A stretch of 64,000 bases of DNA from Bradyrhizobium symbiodeficiens (GCF_002266465.3 NZ_CP029427.2:1304501-1368500), one strand, 5' to 3'; counted from the first letter of the stretch, positions 12,272 through 21,037 are shown. Translations and numbers: made by a program. Notes: a model not told the origin generated them from the letters alone.

Positions 12272-13546
12272 CTACAGGACCGAAGCCGTCAAAATGCCGG
12301 TGCCGTCATTCTTGGGGGCTGTACCGCGGGGCTTGGCAGCCATGCGCGCGCCCTTCGGTTCAGGACCTGATGCCACCAGCAAGGCGACGAGGATGGCCAT
12401 GACGCCAGCGGTAAGGGCCATGGTCAGGCCGTAGTTGTTGGCGAAGTGACCGGCGATCCAGATCTGAATATTGGCATTCGCCGCCGCCAGGAAATTGCCT
12501 GCCTGATAGACAAAGCCGGGGAAGGTGGCCCGAACTGACGGGGGCGAGAGCTCGTTGAGGTAGGCGGGCACGATGCCCCACGCCCCCTGCACGCACACCA
12601 ACATGAGGAACGCGGTGAAGCCCAGCATCAGCGGTGTCGACGCCGAAGCCCAGAAAGGAAGAACCGGCAATGCAAGCAGGACCGCCAGCGTCATGGCCCA
12701 TTTCCGGCCAATCCGCTGCGACAGCATTCCGAACGCGATGCCGCCAATCAGTCCGCCGATATTGGCGACGATCATGATCGCCGAAATCATGTCCGTTGAC
12801 AGTTTGTGCTGTGCGCCGAGAAATTCGCTCGGATAGAGGTCCTGGGATCCGTGGGCGAAGAAATTCAAGGCCATCATCAGCACGACGGCAAAGCTGGCGA
12901 ATCCCGCACTTCGTCGCAAGACCTGCCAGATACCCACCTTGCGGTCTTCGGCTGAGAAACTCTGCCACGCCGGACTTTCCTGCACGCTGCGGCGGACATA
13001 GAACGCAAGAACGGCCGGCAGGATTCCAACCATGAACATGCCACGCCAGCCGAGCCAGGGCAGAGCGAGGTAAAGCAGGGATGCGAGCAGGTAACCACTG
13101 GGATAGCCGGCCTGGAGAACGCCTGATGCGAGACCGCGCCATTTTTCCGGTACGCTTTCCATGACAAGCGAAGAGGCAACTCCCCACTCGCCGCCCATGG
13201 CCACACCAAAGAGCGCCCGCAGGATCAGAAAGGCCGTGAGTGTGGGGGCGAGACCCGAGCAGAACTCGAGCAGCGCGTAACACACGACGTTGAGCATGAG
13301 GACCGGGCGGCGGCCGAAGCGATCCGCAAGCCGGCCAAAGATGATCGCGCCGACCGCGCGGCAGGCGAGCGTGAGCGTTATGGCGGTCGCGACGTCCCCG
13401 ACCGGCACCTGGAAGGATGCTGCGACTTCGCGCAGCACGAACACCATGATGAAAAAGTCAAAGGCGTCGAGGGTCCATCCAAGGTAGGCAGCAAAGAGAG
13501 CGTGGAGCTGCCCCTGTGATGCCTGCTCGCCACTGGTGTTCTGCAT
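12272..13546 (-). CDS. MFS transporter, sialate/lactate:H+ symporter-like (SHS family)
   Basis: A 424-residue 12-helix MFS permease. The first loop carries the MFS signature GRLADRFGRRPVL (about 75-87). The start of helix 1 (LGWTLDAFDFFI) and ALFGVAMGGEWGVASSL are typical of the SHS/JEN1-like and aromatic-acid:H+ symporter groups, which take up monocarboxylates. It is divergent from the rubredoxin operon; the 350-bp gap carries two facing NAC-like elements, and copy 2 (13687-13709) has its CAAATA end facing this gene at 138 bp. I infer uptake of the compound handled by the regulon. The substrate is unknown. Confidence 0.85.
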   Translation of the reverse strand: MQNTSGEQASQGQLHALFAAYLGWTLDAFDFFIMVFVLREVAASFQVPVGDVATAITLTLACRAVGAIIFGRLADRFGRRPVLMLNVVCYALLEFCSGLAPTLTAFLILRALFGVAMGGEWGVASSLVMESVPEKWRGLASGVLQAGYPSGYLLASLLYLALPWLGWRGMFMVGILPAVLAFYVRRSVQESPAWQSFSAEDRKVGIWQVLRRSAGFASFAVVLMMALNFFAHGSQDLYPSEFLGAQHKLSTDMISAIMIVANIGGLIGGIAFGMLSQRIGRKWAMTLAVLLALPVLPFWASASTPLMLGFTAFLMLVCVQGAWGIVPAYLNELSPPSVRATFPGFVYQAGNFLAAANANIQIWIAGHFANNYGLTMALTAGVMAILVALLVASGPEPKGARMAAKPRGTAPKNDGTGILTASVL

Positions 13547-13686
13547 GTTCGGCCCCCGAGAAAAGCAGGAATGGAAATGTCGCGGCTGGTCTGACGACGT
13601 CGATGGTGTCTGGTAATCGATGGTTCGCCGATATCAGGCGCGTCCAAGCATTCGGGCACATAGCTCGCAACGTCGATGCAGAACAA

Positions 13687-13709
13687 ATACGACTTCGATA
13701 TGCGGGTAT
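13687..13709 (+). promoter_or_regulatory. NAC-like operator, copy 2
   Basis: Copy 2 of the element: CAAATA-N9-TATGCGGGTAT, a full consensus match. Its CAAATA end faces the MFS gene start (13546) at 138 bp. It forms a facing pair with copy 3, with centres about 129 bp apart, in the gap 13547-13896. Sequence on the gene side (GTTCTGCATC then CTAT) matches copy 7. Confidence 0.75.
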
Positions 13710-13815
13710 TGCCGGTGCATATGGCGGCTGCTGCGACGCGCTATTCCATGCGGGGAATGTGGACCGAGGCTGTGAAACAACCGTTCGTCTCTTCGTGCGG
13801 CCATAGCGCCGGCAG

Positions 13816-13838
13816 ATGGCCGCATATCGAGATCGTAT
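13816..13838 (-). promoter_or_regulatory. NAC-like operator, copy 3
   Basis: Copy 3, read on the minus strand: CAAATA-N9-TATGCGGCCAT. ATA-N9-TAT is exact and the third half-site is degenerate (CAT for TAT). Its CAAATA end faces the rubredoxin gene (13897) at about 56 bp, the shortest distance of the eight. Confidence 0.65.
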
Positions 13839-13896
13839 TTGTTTGTTGCAGAGATCGGCGCGATGAGGTCGACGCCAAAAGGTTCAATTCGAATGG

Positions 13897-14148
13897 ATGA
13901 GAGACATGACGGACGAAGCGGAAGCGAAGAAGTTGAATGCGCCATTGAAGCGCCTGATGTGCTTGGGTTGCGGTTTTTCCTACGACGAGGCACTTGGCCT
14001 GCCTGAACACGGGCTGGCTCCGGGCACACGGTGGGAAGACGTTCCTTCCGACTGGGTGTGTCCGGACTGCGGAACGCCGAAGGATCAATTCGAAATGATC
14101 GTGATCGGCTACGCAACCGACGGCGCGGCTCTGGCTGCTGCTGCATAG
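13897..14148 (+). CDS. Rubredoxin
   Basis: An 83-residue one-iron electron carrier. The two CxxC knuckles are MCLGCGFSYDE (about 21-31) and VCPDCGTPKDQFE (about 53-65), the four cysteines that ligate Fe. The central GTRWEDVPSDW is standard for the fold. An internal ATG at 13906 is an alternative start; the N-terminal 17 residues and a hydrophobic Ala-rich tail are extensions to the minimal 53-residue domain. It is the first gene of an operon with a pirin-like protein (33 bp gap) and a tandem tautomerase. Rubredoxins pass electrons to monooxygenases, so it may serve an oxygenase of the same regulon; the FAD monooxygenase at 1321-2832 would not normally need one. Confidence 0.92.
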   Translation: MRDMTDEAEAKKLNAPLKRLMCLGCGFSYDEALGLPEHGLAPGTRWEDVPSDWVCPDCGTPKDQFEMIVIGYATDGAALAAAA

Positions 14149-14181
14149 CTGGCTCAATCCAACTCATACAGGAGCAATCCA

Positions 14182-14985
14182 ATGTCGAATTCATTCATAC
14201 TGCGCGATCGCGATCGCGGCCATGATCTCATTCGCTCCGATGGAACGCGTTCGTCCTACATCGCAGGCCATCCCGACGGGTTCGTGACGCGGGCGTCGAG
14301 CTTCAACTTTCATGACTACCAGGCCGGCCGTCCCGGATTTGGACCGATCCGCGTATTCGGCGACGAGGTCTTTCACGGCGCGGGTTGCGGCTACAACATG
14401 CACCCTCACCACAATTTCGTCATTTGCGCCTTCGTGTTGCAGGGCGAACTCACGCACCTCAACACCGCAGGAGCGGGAGTGGTCGATCAGCTCAGGCAGG
14501 GCGACTACTACGTCTTCTCGGCCGGTTCAGGCGGAAAGCACAGCGAGCTCAGCGTCAGCCCCGAAGACATGAATGCGATCTATATCTGGCTCATGCCCAA
14601 TCAGCTTTATCGCCCGCCGGCCTATCACCGGGCTCATTTCGACTATCGCAGGCGACGCGACTGCATCGAGCAACTGGTCGGCGACGGCGATGGGGCGCTG
14701 CCGGTGCCGCAGGATATCCGCGTTTCGCGGCTGGTCACCGATGCCGGCAAGAGCTTTCCGTATCGTCTCAGATCCACGGCACATGGCGTCTACGTATTCG
14801 TGCTTGAAGGTTCGGTGAATCTCAACGGGACCGAACTCGGTCGCCGCGACAGCTCCGGTATCTGGGATGTGGAACAGGTCGAACTGACCGCGACTGCGGA
14901 TGCGACCGACGTGATGATCGTCGAGACCCTGATGATCGACGATGACAAGATCAAAAAGTGGGAAACCGAACAGGCCCATCACTGA
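14182..14985 (+). CDS. Pirin-family bicupin
   Basis: A 267-residue protein of the pirin/YhaK group: an N-terminal cupin holding the metal site and a C-terminal pirin_C-like domain. The metal-site pattern is GYNMHPHHNFVICAFVLQG (about 72-90), then SAGSGGKHSE (about 114-123), matching the His-His-His-Glu ligands of pirins. Some pirins have quercetin 2,3-dioxygenase activity and others act as redox sensors. The second domain contains GVYVFVLEGSVNLNG. It starts 33 bp after rubredoxin and precedes the tautomerase by 38 bp, so the three genes form an operon under copy 3 of the operator. I infer a role in oxidative processing of a ring compound, not a demonstrated reaction. Confidence 0.85.
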   Translation: MSNSFILRDRDRGHDLIRSDGTRSSYIAGHPDGFVTRASSFNFHDYQAGRPGFGPIRVFGDEVFHGAGCGYNMHPHHNFVICAFVLQGELTHLNTAGAGVVDQLRQGDYYVFSAGSGGKHSELSVSPEDMNAIYIWLMPNQLYRPPAYHRAHFDYRRRRDCIEQLVGDGDGALPVPQDIRVSRLVTDAGKSFPYRLRSTAHGVYVFVLEGSVNLNGTELGRRDSSGIWDVEQVELTATADATDVMIVETLMIDDDKIKKWETEQAHH

Positions 14986-15023
14986 CGTGACGGGTCATCG
15001 ACCGCAACAAGGAAATTCCGACA

Positions 15024-15611
15024 ATGCCCGTGCTAAACATTAGTTATCCCGCCGGCCGTCTCGACGCGAAGACCAAGTCGGCTCTTGCAGGCAAACTGAC
15101 CGACGTCCTCATTCGGATGGAGGGCGGAGCAAATACCCCTGGCGGCCGTGGCTTCGCAGCCGTCCTGTTTCAGGAGATCTCCGAAGATGATTGGTGGGTC
15201 GGAGGGAAGACCGACGACACGTTCGTCTCGCCATCCGGAAAGTTTCTCGTTCGCGTCACGATACCAGAAGGCTATATGAATGCCGCACACAAGACGGAAG
15301 TTCACGCTTGGGTGACGGATGCGATCCTTGAAGTGACGGGGTCGGCAGATCATTCCGGTTCCAACAGCATCCAGGTGATTTTGGACGAGGTGCCCGAAGG
15401 CAATTGGGGTGCCGGCGGCCGGACGATTAGTCTCGAAAGCATCGCCGGCACCGTCGGCATGTCGACCAGCGGCAGCCGGTTCGCGTGGGTGCGTTCTTAT
15501 TTTGAGGCGAAGGCGATGCAGCTCAAGCTATTCGGCTATCCGGACGACATGGGAGGAGTGCTTCCGTCCGTGGCTGCAAAGTCGCGAAAGTCGGAGCACG
15601 CAGTCGGCTAG
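15024..15611 (+). CDS. Tandem 4-oxalocrotonate tautomerase-like protein
   Basis: A 195-residue protein that appears to hold two tautomerase-superfamily units. It begins MPVLNISYP, giving the catalytic N-terminal proline after Met removal. A second unit starts near residue 74 (FLVRVTIPEGYMNAAHKTEV) and ends with IQVILDEVPEGNWGAGGRT (about 118-136), the usual tautomerase tail. About 60 further residues follow with no match I recognise. The second unit lacks its own N-terminal proline, so only one active site is expected, as in other fused members. A good ribosome site (AAGGAA) lies 9 bp before the ATG. It is last in the rubredoxin-pirin-tautomerase operon and suggests enol/keto isomerisation of a dienol or dicarbonyl intermediate. 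Confidence 0.75.
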   Translation: MPVLNISYPAGRLDAKTKSALAGKLTDVLIRMEGGANTPGGRGFAAVLFQEISEDDWWVGGKTDDTFVSPSGKFLVRVTIPEGYMNAAHKTEVHAWVTDAILEVTGSADHSGSNSIQVILDEVPEGNWGAGGRTISLESIAGTVGMSTSGSRFAWVRSYFEAKAMQLKLFGYPDDMGGVLPSVAAKSRKSEHAVG

Positions 15612-15853
15612 AGGATGAAGCGTCCCGTTTCGGGTGCTCCGATGGCGGGGCACTCTCTCCCGGTATCCGGCCTGGCCGGAGGAGGGAGTCGTGCTGCAAC
15701 GCGCTATGATCGACCGCCGGCTCCGGGCGGTCGATATCGGCAAGCCTCCGCGTCGCTCGGGACGGCGTGCGGCGCGTCGCCGCGGAGCTTGACATCTCGA
15801 TCGCTTTTGGGCGGTAACTCGTGATGGACGGAAGCGCGATCGAGAATGGCCGG

Positions 15854-16426
15854 ATGCAGTACCGTCACCTCTACTACTTCGTTGAAATTATCGAAGCGGG
15901 AAGCTTTTCTCAGGCCGCGCGGACAATCCACGTCGCCCAGCCCGCGCTCAGTCAGCAAATCTCCGAACTCGAGGTCTCGCTCGGCGTCGCGCTTCTCCAA
16001 AGAAGCGCGAGAGGAATTCGGCCAACCTACCGGCGAGAGGCTTTACGAGGAAGCCTCCTCGCTTCTCCGCCGGTTTGAAAACCTGTCCAGCCTGGTTCGC
16101 TCGAGTATTGGCGAGGTCGAAGGGCTGGTGAGTTTGGGAATGCCAGCCTCGCTTTCCACCACGATGGTCGGCCCGTTCATCGAGGCAAGGCGAGCTACCC
16201 GCGGGTCACTCTCAAGTTCGTCGATGGGGACAGCGAATTTCTTCGCGAGGAGGTCGAGAGAGGGCAGTCGGGCCTGGCGCTGGCCTATGAAGACGAATTC
16301 TTTCCGGTGGTGCTGCGGCAGCCGTCCTGGAGCGGTGTGGCTGGATTGAGAGCCGTGGATCGTCGCTTGCTGCGGGGCCGCGGTAGGCGCCCTGAAGGCA
16401 GGGCGGGCCGGCAGGCGAAGCCATAA
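15854..16426 (+). pseudogene. Broken NAC-like LysR regulator (two frameshifts, truncated)
   Basis: Remnant of a LysR-type regulator, closely related to the intact gene at 25481-26410. The first frame gives a normal N-terminal helix-turn-helix beginning MQYRHLYYFVEIIEAGSFS and running to RGIRPT, then shifts near 16028: the continuation (TGERLYEEASSLLRRFENL) is in another frame. A second shift near 16188 returns to a third frame (VTLKFVDGDSEFLREEVE) that ends at a TAA at 16424. About 190 of the usual 300 residues remain, so the C-terminal half of the effector domain is lost. A GTG at 15821 is an alternative start. Two independent indels plus truncation argue against sequencing error. It lies downstream of the tautomerase operon in the same direction. 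Confidence 0.85.
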
Positions 16427-16442
16427 ATGGCCGCGCCTGCCG
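16409..16442. terminator. Inverted repeat, possible bidirectional terminator
   Basis: A perfect 9-bp inverted repeat, CGGCAGGCG and CGCCTGCCG, with a 16-base loop. It lies between the end of the LysR pseudogene (plus strand) and the end of the small exported protein gene (minus strand), where a bidirectional terminator is expected. There is no T-tract, so intrinsic termination is uncertain. Confidence 0.4.
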
Positions 16443-16450
16443 TGGGCTCG

Positions 16451-16723
16451 TCAGTCGCCACGCTCAGCGGCGAATTCGATGCCGGCCTGGGTCTCGGAAA
16501 TGGCCTGCGAGATCAGGTTCATGGCGCGGACGCGGTGACCGCCCTTGTCGGGAGTGGCTTCGCGCAGCGATCCGAGTGCCTGATAGAGCGCGGACAACGC
16601 GCGTTCCATATTGCCCTGATAGGCGTCGGCCGAATTTGCGGAGACGCCGAGCAATCCGACAGCCGCCAGGCCGGTGGCTGCGGTGGTCGTAAAGACGCGA
16701 CGCGTGATGTTCGAGTTCGACAT
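16451..16723 (-). CDS. Small exported protein, unknown function (90 aa)
   Basis: A 90-residue protein with a Tat-like signal: ITRRVFTTTA (about 5-14), a hydrophobic stretch, and a likely cleavage after SADA (about 34). The mature part of about 56 residues is a predicted pair of helices (NMERALSALYQALGSLREA, then GHRVRAMNLISQAISE). Similar small exported helical proteins are common in Bradyrhizobium, as far as I recall, but no function is known. Operator copy 5 (16830-16852) lies upstream with its CAAATA end facing this gene at 104 bp. It stands alone, since the next gene upstream is a terminating MFS gene. The periplasmic location is inferred. Confidence 0.8.
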   Translation of the reverse strand: MSNSNITRRVFTTTAATGLAAVGLLGVSANSADAYQGNMERALSALYQALGSLREATPDKGGHRVRAMNLISQAISETQAGIEFAAERGD

Positions 16724-16829
16724 GTTGTTTCCTTCGATTGGGATTCGACGAGGCGACGCGTGTCCAGGCTGTCGAGGCAGTGGCTCGTGTCGCGCGGCGC
16801 ATCACTCGCCGAACGTGCCCGGAAAACAA

Positions 16830-16852
16830 ATATTGATTGCGTATGCGGGTAT
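16830..16852 (+). promoter_or_regulatory. NAC-like operator, copy 5
   Basis: Copy 5: CAAATA-N9-TATGCGGGTAT with an exact ATA-N9-TAT. A stop codon interrupts the reading frame that is open in other copies, so the conservation is of DNA and not of a peptide. The CAAATA end faces the 90-residue exported protein gene at 104 bp. The distal flank (GCCGGCGCCAATAGG) parallels copy 1. Confidence 0.72.
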
Positions 16853-16877
16853 AGCCGGCGCCAATAGGCGCGCGATG

Positions 16878-18152
16878 TCAGGCCGTTTGGCGCAGCGTTC
16901 GAATCCAGAGTAAGGTCGAGCCGATGCACAAGAGTCCGAGGCAAAGCGATGGTACCAGCATCGGGCCAAGTACACTGCCGGTCTGCCGCTCGACCCAGGG
17001 CGCGAGATTCTGGGCAAAGAAGCCGCCCAAATTCCCAATCGAGTTTATCGCTGCGATGCTGGCTGCGGCACGAGCACCCGAGAAGAAGCGCGGCGGGAAT
17101 GTCCAGAAGCACGGATTGAGCAGCACGAGGCATGGGCCGCCGATCGCCAGCGCGATGAAGCGAAGCGTGTTATCCGGCAGCAGGATGCTCGCGACGAAGC
17201 AACTCGCGCCGAGCAGCGTCGCACACATTGCCGCGGAGAAGATGGATCTGTCGTCGCGCAGAAGACGGGGAACGGCCAGGACGATGGCCGCGCCGAGGGC
17301 CCAGGGGATCATGTTCAACAGCCCGTTCACGGTCGGGGAAACGCCGAAAGCCTTGACGATCGTGGGCAGCCAGTAGGTTACACCATAGAAGGCCGTGGCA
17401 TAAAGCATATAGACGGACCCAAAGGCTATGACAGTTGGATCCCAGAGGGCAGCCCATGGATTGTTGTAGGCGGAGATGCGTGATTGCCGGCGTGCATGCG
17501 CGGCCGCGAGTATCTGCCTCTCCGATTCATCGAGAAAACGCGCTGACTCCGGAGACGAGGGCAGATAGATCAGCACTGCAAACGTGAGCAGCACGGCTGG
17601 TATGCCCGTTCCGACGAACACCCACTGCCAGCCCGCAAGACCTCCCGTGCCGTTGAGATCGAGCAAAAGGCCGTTGGTCAGTCCCCCCAGCATGTTGCCC
17701 AAGCTACTGCCCAGGGTGAAGAGGCCGAGCATCCGGATCCGGTGGGGTTCTGGAAACCACGTGCTGATGTAGAACACGGCTCCGGGATAGAAGCCGGCTT
17801 CCGCTGCGCCCAGCAGAAAGCGCAGGGCATAAAACGAGGACGCAGACGACGTGAACGCCATCAGCACTGTCACCACGCCCCAACTGAGGATCAGCAGCGC
17901 CAGCCAGAGACGGGCGCCGTACCGTTCGAGAGCGAGACAGCTCGGTACTTCGAATGCCACGTAGCCGATGAAGAACAGCGATGATCCGAAACCGTAAGAC
18001 GCTTCCGAAAGGTGCAGATCCGAGACCATCTGCAGCTTTGCAAAGCTGACATTCTGCCGGTCGATGAACGCCACCAGAAAGAGCAGGATCAATAGTGGCA
18101 TGAGGCGCCAAGCCAGCCGTCGAATCAGCGCCTGCTCGTCGAGGTGACTCAT
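16878..18152 (-). CDS. MFS transporter, anion:cation symporter (ACS) family
   Basis: A 424-residue 12-helix permease of the ACS group (tartrate, phthalate, hydroxyphenylacetate transporters). Diagnostic features are the N-terminal helix followed by FIDRQNVSFAKL (about 28-39), the RFLLGAAEAGFYPGAVFYISTW loop region split over about 110-131, and YLPSSPESARFLDESER in the central loop. I chose the ATG at 18152; the frame is open to 18269, but the extra residues lack the family pattern. It is divergent from the AtuA-DUF4387 gene over a 343-bp gap holding operator copy 4, which points to the other gene. It likely imports an organic anion. Confidence 0.85.
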   Translation of the reverse strand: MSHLDEQALIRRLAWRLMPLLILLFLVAFIDRQNVSFAKLQMVSDLHLSEASYGFGSSLFFIGYVAFEVPSCLALERYGARLWLALLILSWGVVTVLMAFTSSASSFYALRFLLGAAEAGFYPGAVFYISTWFPEPHRIRMLGLFTLGSSLGNMLGGLTNGLLLDLNGTGGLAGWQWVFVGTGIPAVLLTFAVLIYLPSSPESARFLDESERQILAAAHARRQSRISAYNNPWAALWDPTVIAFGSVYMLYATAFYGVTYWLPTIVKAFGVSPTVNGLLNMIPWALGAAIVLAVPRLLRDDRSIFSAAMCATLLGASCFVASILLPDNTLRFIALAIGGPCLVLLNPCFWTFPPRFFSGARAAASIAAINSIGNLGGFFAQNLAPWVERQTGSVLGPMLVPSLCLGLLCIGSTLLWIRTLRQTA

Positions 18153-18381
18153 CTCAGGTGAAATTTCTCGGCGTTGCCTATGGTAGGAGCTGGTTCCCCA
18201 TAACAGATTTGTGAGGCATTTGCTGAGGCTGTGCGGACGATCGCCGGGTAACGAGCACTGCGAACGCATTCGCGCGCATTCTCCCCGTTCAAGTTATTGA
18301 ATAGCATTACGAAAAATAGCCAGCCCCCTGCTTCCGGCGTGGCCGTTCCGGCGGCGCAGATGCCGGCCATAGGCGCCGCCA

Positions 18382-18404
18382 ATACCTGCATATCGAAGCG
18401 GTAT
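18382..18404 (-). promoter_or_regulatory. NAC-like operator, copy 4
   Basis: Copy 4 on the minus strand: CAAATA-N9-TATGCAGGTAT. The CAAATA end faces the AtuA-DUF4387 start (18496) at 89 bp. Gene-side flank similarity to copy 6 extends about 30 bp (TTTTC then CATTTGTC). It lies in the 343-bp gap 18153-18495; I see no other signal there. Confidence 0.75.
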
Positions 18405-18495
18405 TTGTTTTCGATGGTTGCCTGGATCATTTGTCCGCTCCGTCAGCGGGCAGGCAGGTCGGTCTGGATTGCCCTGGTTCAACAAGGGCGCTCCG

Positions 18496-20568
18496 ATGCC
18501 GAACTTGATCTACCGTGTCGTCTCGGCATGTGCCGCGCTCGGATATGGCTACCCGAGGGAGTCGCTTCAGGCGGCTCTGAGGGGCCGTATCGACGCCATC
18601 ATCTGCGACGCCGGCTCGATTGATGCCGGCCCCTATTTTCTCGGCACCGGCACGGACTATTTCGAGGCTGACGCCATCAAGGCCGATTACCGCCACATGG
18701 TCGAAGCCGGCCGGAGGATTGGATGTCCGGTCGTCATTGGTAGCAGCGGCATGGCGGGTGGTAACCGCAATCTCGATCGCATGATCGAGATTGCCAAAGA
18801 GGTCTTCAGCGAGCTCGCTATTCGCGATTCCAAGGTCGCGGTGATCCGCTCCGAACTCGACCCCGATATTGTCCTCAAGGAGTACCGCAAAGGCGCGCTG
18901 CAGCCGACCGGCGTCGGCCCCGACCTTGACGAGGATGAGCTGCGCGGGAGCATCATCGTGGGGCAGATGGGCGTTCATCCCTTGATTTCGGCCCTCGACG
19001 CCGGAGCGCAGTTTATCTTCGCGGGGCGTTCATGCGACAGCGCGCTCTTTGCGTCGGACATGATCCGCCGCGGCATTGACGCTGGCCTTGCCTATCATGT
19101 CGGCCACGTCCTGGAGTCTGGGGCCTTGGCCTGCGAACCTGGCTCACCGTCCGATTGCCTGGTTGCCGAGATCTACGATGACGGCACGGCCATCTTCGTA
19201 GCACCGAACTTCGTCCGTCGTTGCACGGCGCATTCGATTGCGGCGCATTCCCTCTACCAGCAGAGCCACCCGCAATTGCAATACTATCCGGAAGGCGTGC
19301 TGACCATGGAGAAGACGCAGTTCTTCTCGCGAGACAGCCGTAGTGCGGGCATCAGGAGCAGTCGCTTCATGAGGACCGGCAGACTATGGCCGTGGAGCAT
19401 CAAGCTCGAAGGGGCCTTCCGAATCGGCGCGCGCAAGGTGTCCCTGATCGGTATCGATCCCTCCGATGCCGTAAAGGTCCCCTCGGACATGCTGCTATAT
19501 GGCCGCAACGGCGTGCAAGCGGGACCGGTTGAGGGGTCGGAGGTCGAACTCGGGATTATCGTCGAGACCGCGGCCAGCACGCGAGACAAAGCCATCATGC
19601 TTGCGCGAATGATCTCTCATCACCTGGCGCATCACGGGTATGCAGGCCGCAAGACCTCCACCGGCAATCTTGCCTACCCGCTTTCGCCTGATTTTGTCTG
19701 CTTCCGGCGCTCAGACGGCCTGTTCGGCGCGGTCATTCCCAGCGGTACGCGCGACCAGGAGTTCATCGGCAGCTTTGAGGCCATCAAGGCTGAGGTCGTC
19801 GCACTGATTGCCGACGAGCCCGCAGCAATCGGTGCTGATTTCACGATCTCCGACACGCGGGAGAATCCGGTCGTCTTGCTGCGGACGGTCGATCGCGACC
19901 CGGCGCGCCTGGCAGTTCGCCATCAGCAGGAGATCGATCGCCTGCTTAAGTCGCTGACGCCAAAGACCTCATCGAGATTGAACCTCGATGCGCCCGACGC
20001 CTTCGGCTGGTCGCTCTATCATCTCCTGCAGAATGAGGGGGTGATCAAGGATGTGCTGTTTCCGATTACCTATTTCAGCGCCGACGGCGCGAACTGGATC
20101 GAGGTCGGCAGCGATCGCCCCCACTACGACAATATCGGCGAAGCAGGCTACCGCGGCAACCTCGACGAACGCACGCTTTCGGTGATTGCCGATCATCCTC
20201 CCTTGGAGCGTTCCGTGGGATCTCGTCGCCTTCGTGATATGGCCGCCGTCATCCGCAGCAAGGATGCCGGCGTCAACAGGATCACCTTCGACATCTTCTT
20301 TACCTCCGGAGAGAGCTACGAAATCGCGTTGTACTCCAATGCTTTCAGCAGGGACAACGTTGCAAGGGCTCTCGACATTGCGCCAGAGCATCTCGTCGGC
20401 ACGTTCTTCGTCGACTCCTGCAACGCAATCAAGGTTTCCATCGATCGCCCGAACATCTCGGCATCGATGGACGAGCGGGATTTGTTCGGCGTTCAGCAGC
20501 AAACGGCGATCGAGTCCATGGATATCCCGATTTATGCGGCGGCGCTGAGCAAGGCTTCGTCATTTTGA
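18496..20568 (+). CDS. AtuA-family (DUF1446) protein fused to DUF4387
   Basis: A 690-residue fusion. Residues 1 to about 560 match the acyclic-terpene-utilisation AtuA/DUF1446 family, seen in motifs such as CDAGSIDAGPYFLGTG (about 32-47), VVIGSSGMAGGN, and VGHVLESGALA. Residues from about 578 to the end match DUF4387 (LRDMAAVIRSKDAGVNRITFD and the segment LVGTFFVDSCNAIKVSIDRP). In many genomes the two are separate adjacent genes; here they are one frame, which supports a joint function. AtuA-like proteins sit in catabolic clusters for terpenoids and related acids, but the chemistry is unproven. I chose the ATG at 18496; the frame extends to 18418 without a better start. It is preceded by operator copy 4 and divergent from an MFS permease. 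Confidence 0.82.
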   Translation: MPNLIYRVVSACAALGYGYPRESLQAALRGRIDAIICDAGSIDAGPYFLGTGTDYFEADAIKADYRHMVEAGRRIGCPVVIGSSGMAGGNRNLDRMIEIAKEVFSELAIRDSKVAVIRSELDPDIVLKEYRKGALQPTGVGPDLDEDELRGSIIVGQMGVHPLISALDAGAQFIFAGRSCDSALFASDMIRRGIDAGLAYHVGHVLESGALACEPGSPSDCLVAEIYDDGTAIFVAPNFVRRCTAHSIAAHSLYQQSHPQLQYYPEGVLTMEKTQFFSRDSRSAGIRSSRFMRTGRLWPWSIKLEGAFRIGARKVSLIGIDPSDAVKVPSDMLLYGRNGVQAGPVEGSEVELGIIVETAASTRDKAIMLARMISHHLAHHGYAGRKTSTGNLAYPLSPDFVCFRRSDGLFGAVIPSGTRDQEFIGSFEAIKAEVVALIADEPAAIGADFTISDTRENPVVLLRTVDRDPARLAVRHQQEIDRLLKSLTPKTSSRLNLDAPDAFGWSLYHLLQNEGVIKDVLFPITYFSADGANWIEVGSDRPHYDNIGEAGYRGNLDERTLSVIADHPPLERSVGSRRLRDMAAVIRSKDAGVNRITFDIFFTSGESYEIALYSNAFSRDNVARALDIAPEHLVGTFFVDSCNAIKVSIDRPNISASMDERDLFGVQQQTAIESMDIPIYAAALSKASSF

Positions 20569-20610
20569 AGTTCAGGTCATGCGTCTGTCGGACGCGGGGG
20601 TCACTAAGAG

Positions 20611-20931
20611 ATGCACAACAGAACAGTGATACAGACCAGAAGCGACGGCCTTGCATCGCACATTTTGCCGGTGTCGGGAACGATGATCGGTGGATGTGCG
20701 GCGCTGATCGGTCTGGTCAAGCTTGTCGACGGCTCGTCGCACGTCGATGAGTATGCGGCACTTGTCGCCGTTGCGTTTCTAGCCAGCGCAATGACGTCCT
20801 ATCTTTCGATCCGATACTCGGATCAGGCGAGCCTCAGCGCACGGATCGAACGGATCGCCGATGTCATCTTTCTTTGCGGCCTGGTCGGCATCACCATGGT
20901 GACGATCCTGTTTGCATATGAGGTGATCTGA
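20611..20931 (+). CDS. Small membrane protein, unknown
   Basis: A 106-residue protein with three predicted membrane helices at about residues 18-38, 48-66 and 84-104. Between helices two and three is a short amphipathic stretch (SIRYSDQASLSARIERIAD). The initial 15 residues are polar. I do not recognise a family. It follows the AtuA fusion gene by 42 bp and could be co-transcribed, but no other evidence links them. Codon use matches its neighbours, which supports it as a real gene. Confidence 0.6.
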   Translation: MHNRTVIQTRSDGLASHILPVSGTMIGGCAALIGLVKLVDGSSHVDEYAALVAVAFLASAMTSYLSIRYSDQASLSARIERIADVIFLCGLVGITMVTILFAYEVI

Positions 20932-21037
20932 AGCGCACGGCGCACACCTGAGCGACCGGGCGTGGGCGGGCGTCGATCGTCCGAAAAGCAACGTAAGTAT
21001 GTAATCTGTATTATTTACAATTAAACGGAGAGCTGGA

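Noticed and set aside
13676..13900. Recurrent small frames starting M(Q/E)NKY(R/D)FDM(R/Q)V at the intergenic elements (13676, 26690 region, 39697)
   Set aside because: The peptide similarity comes from the DNA element. In copies 1 and 5 the same frame is interrupted by a stop codon, and the peptides diverge at once after the element.
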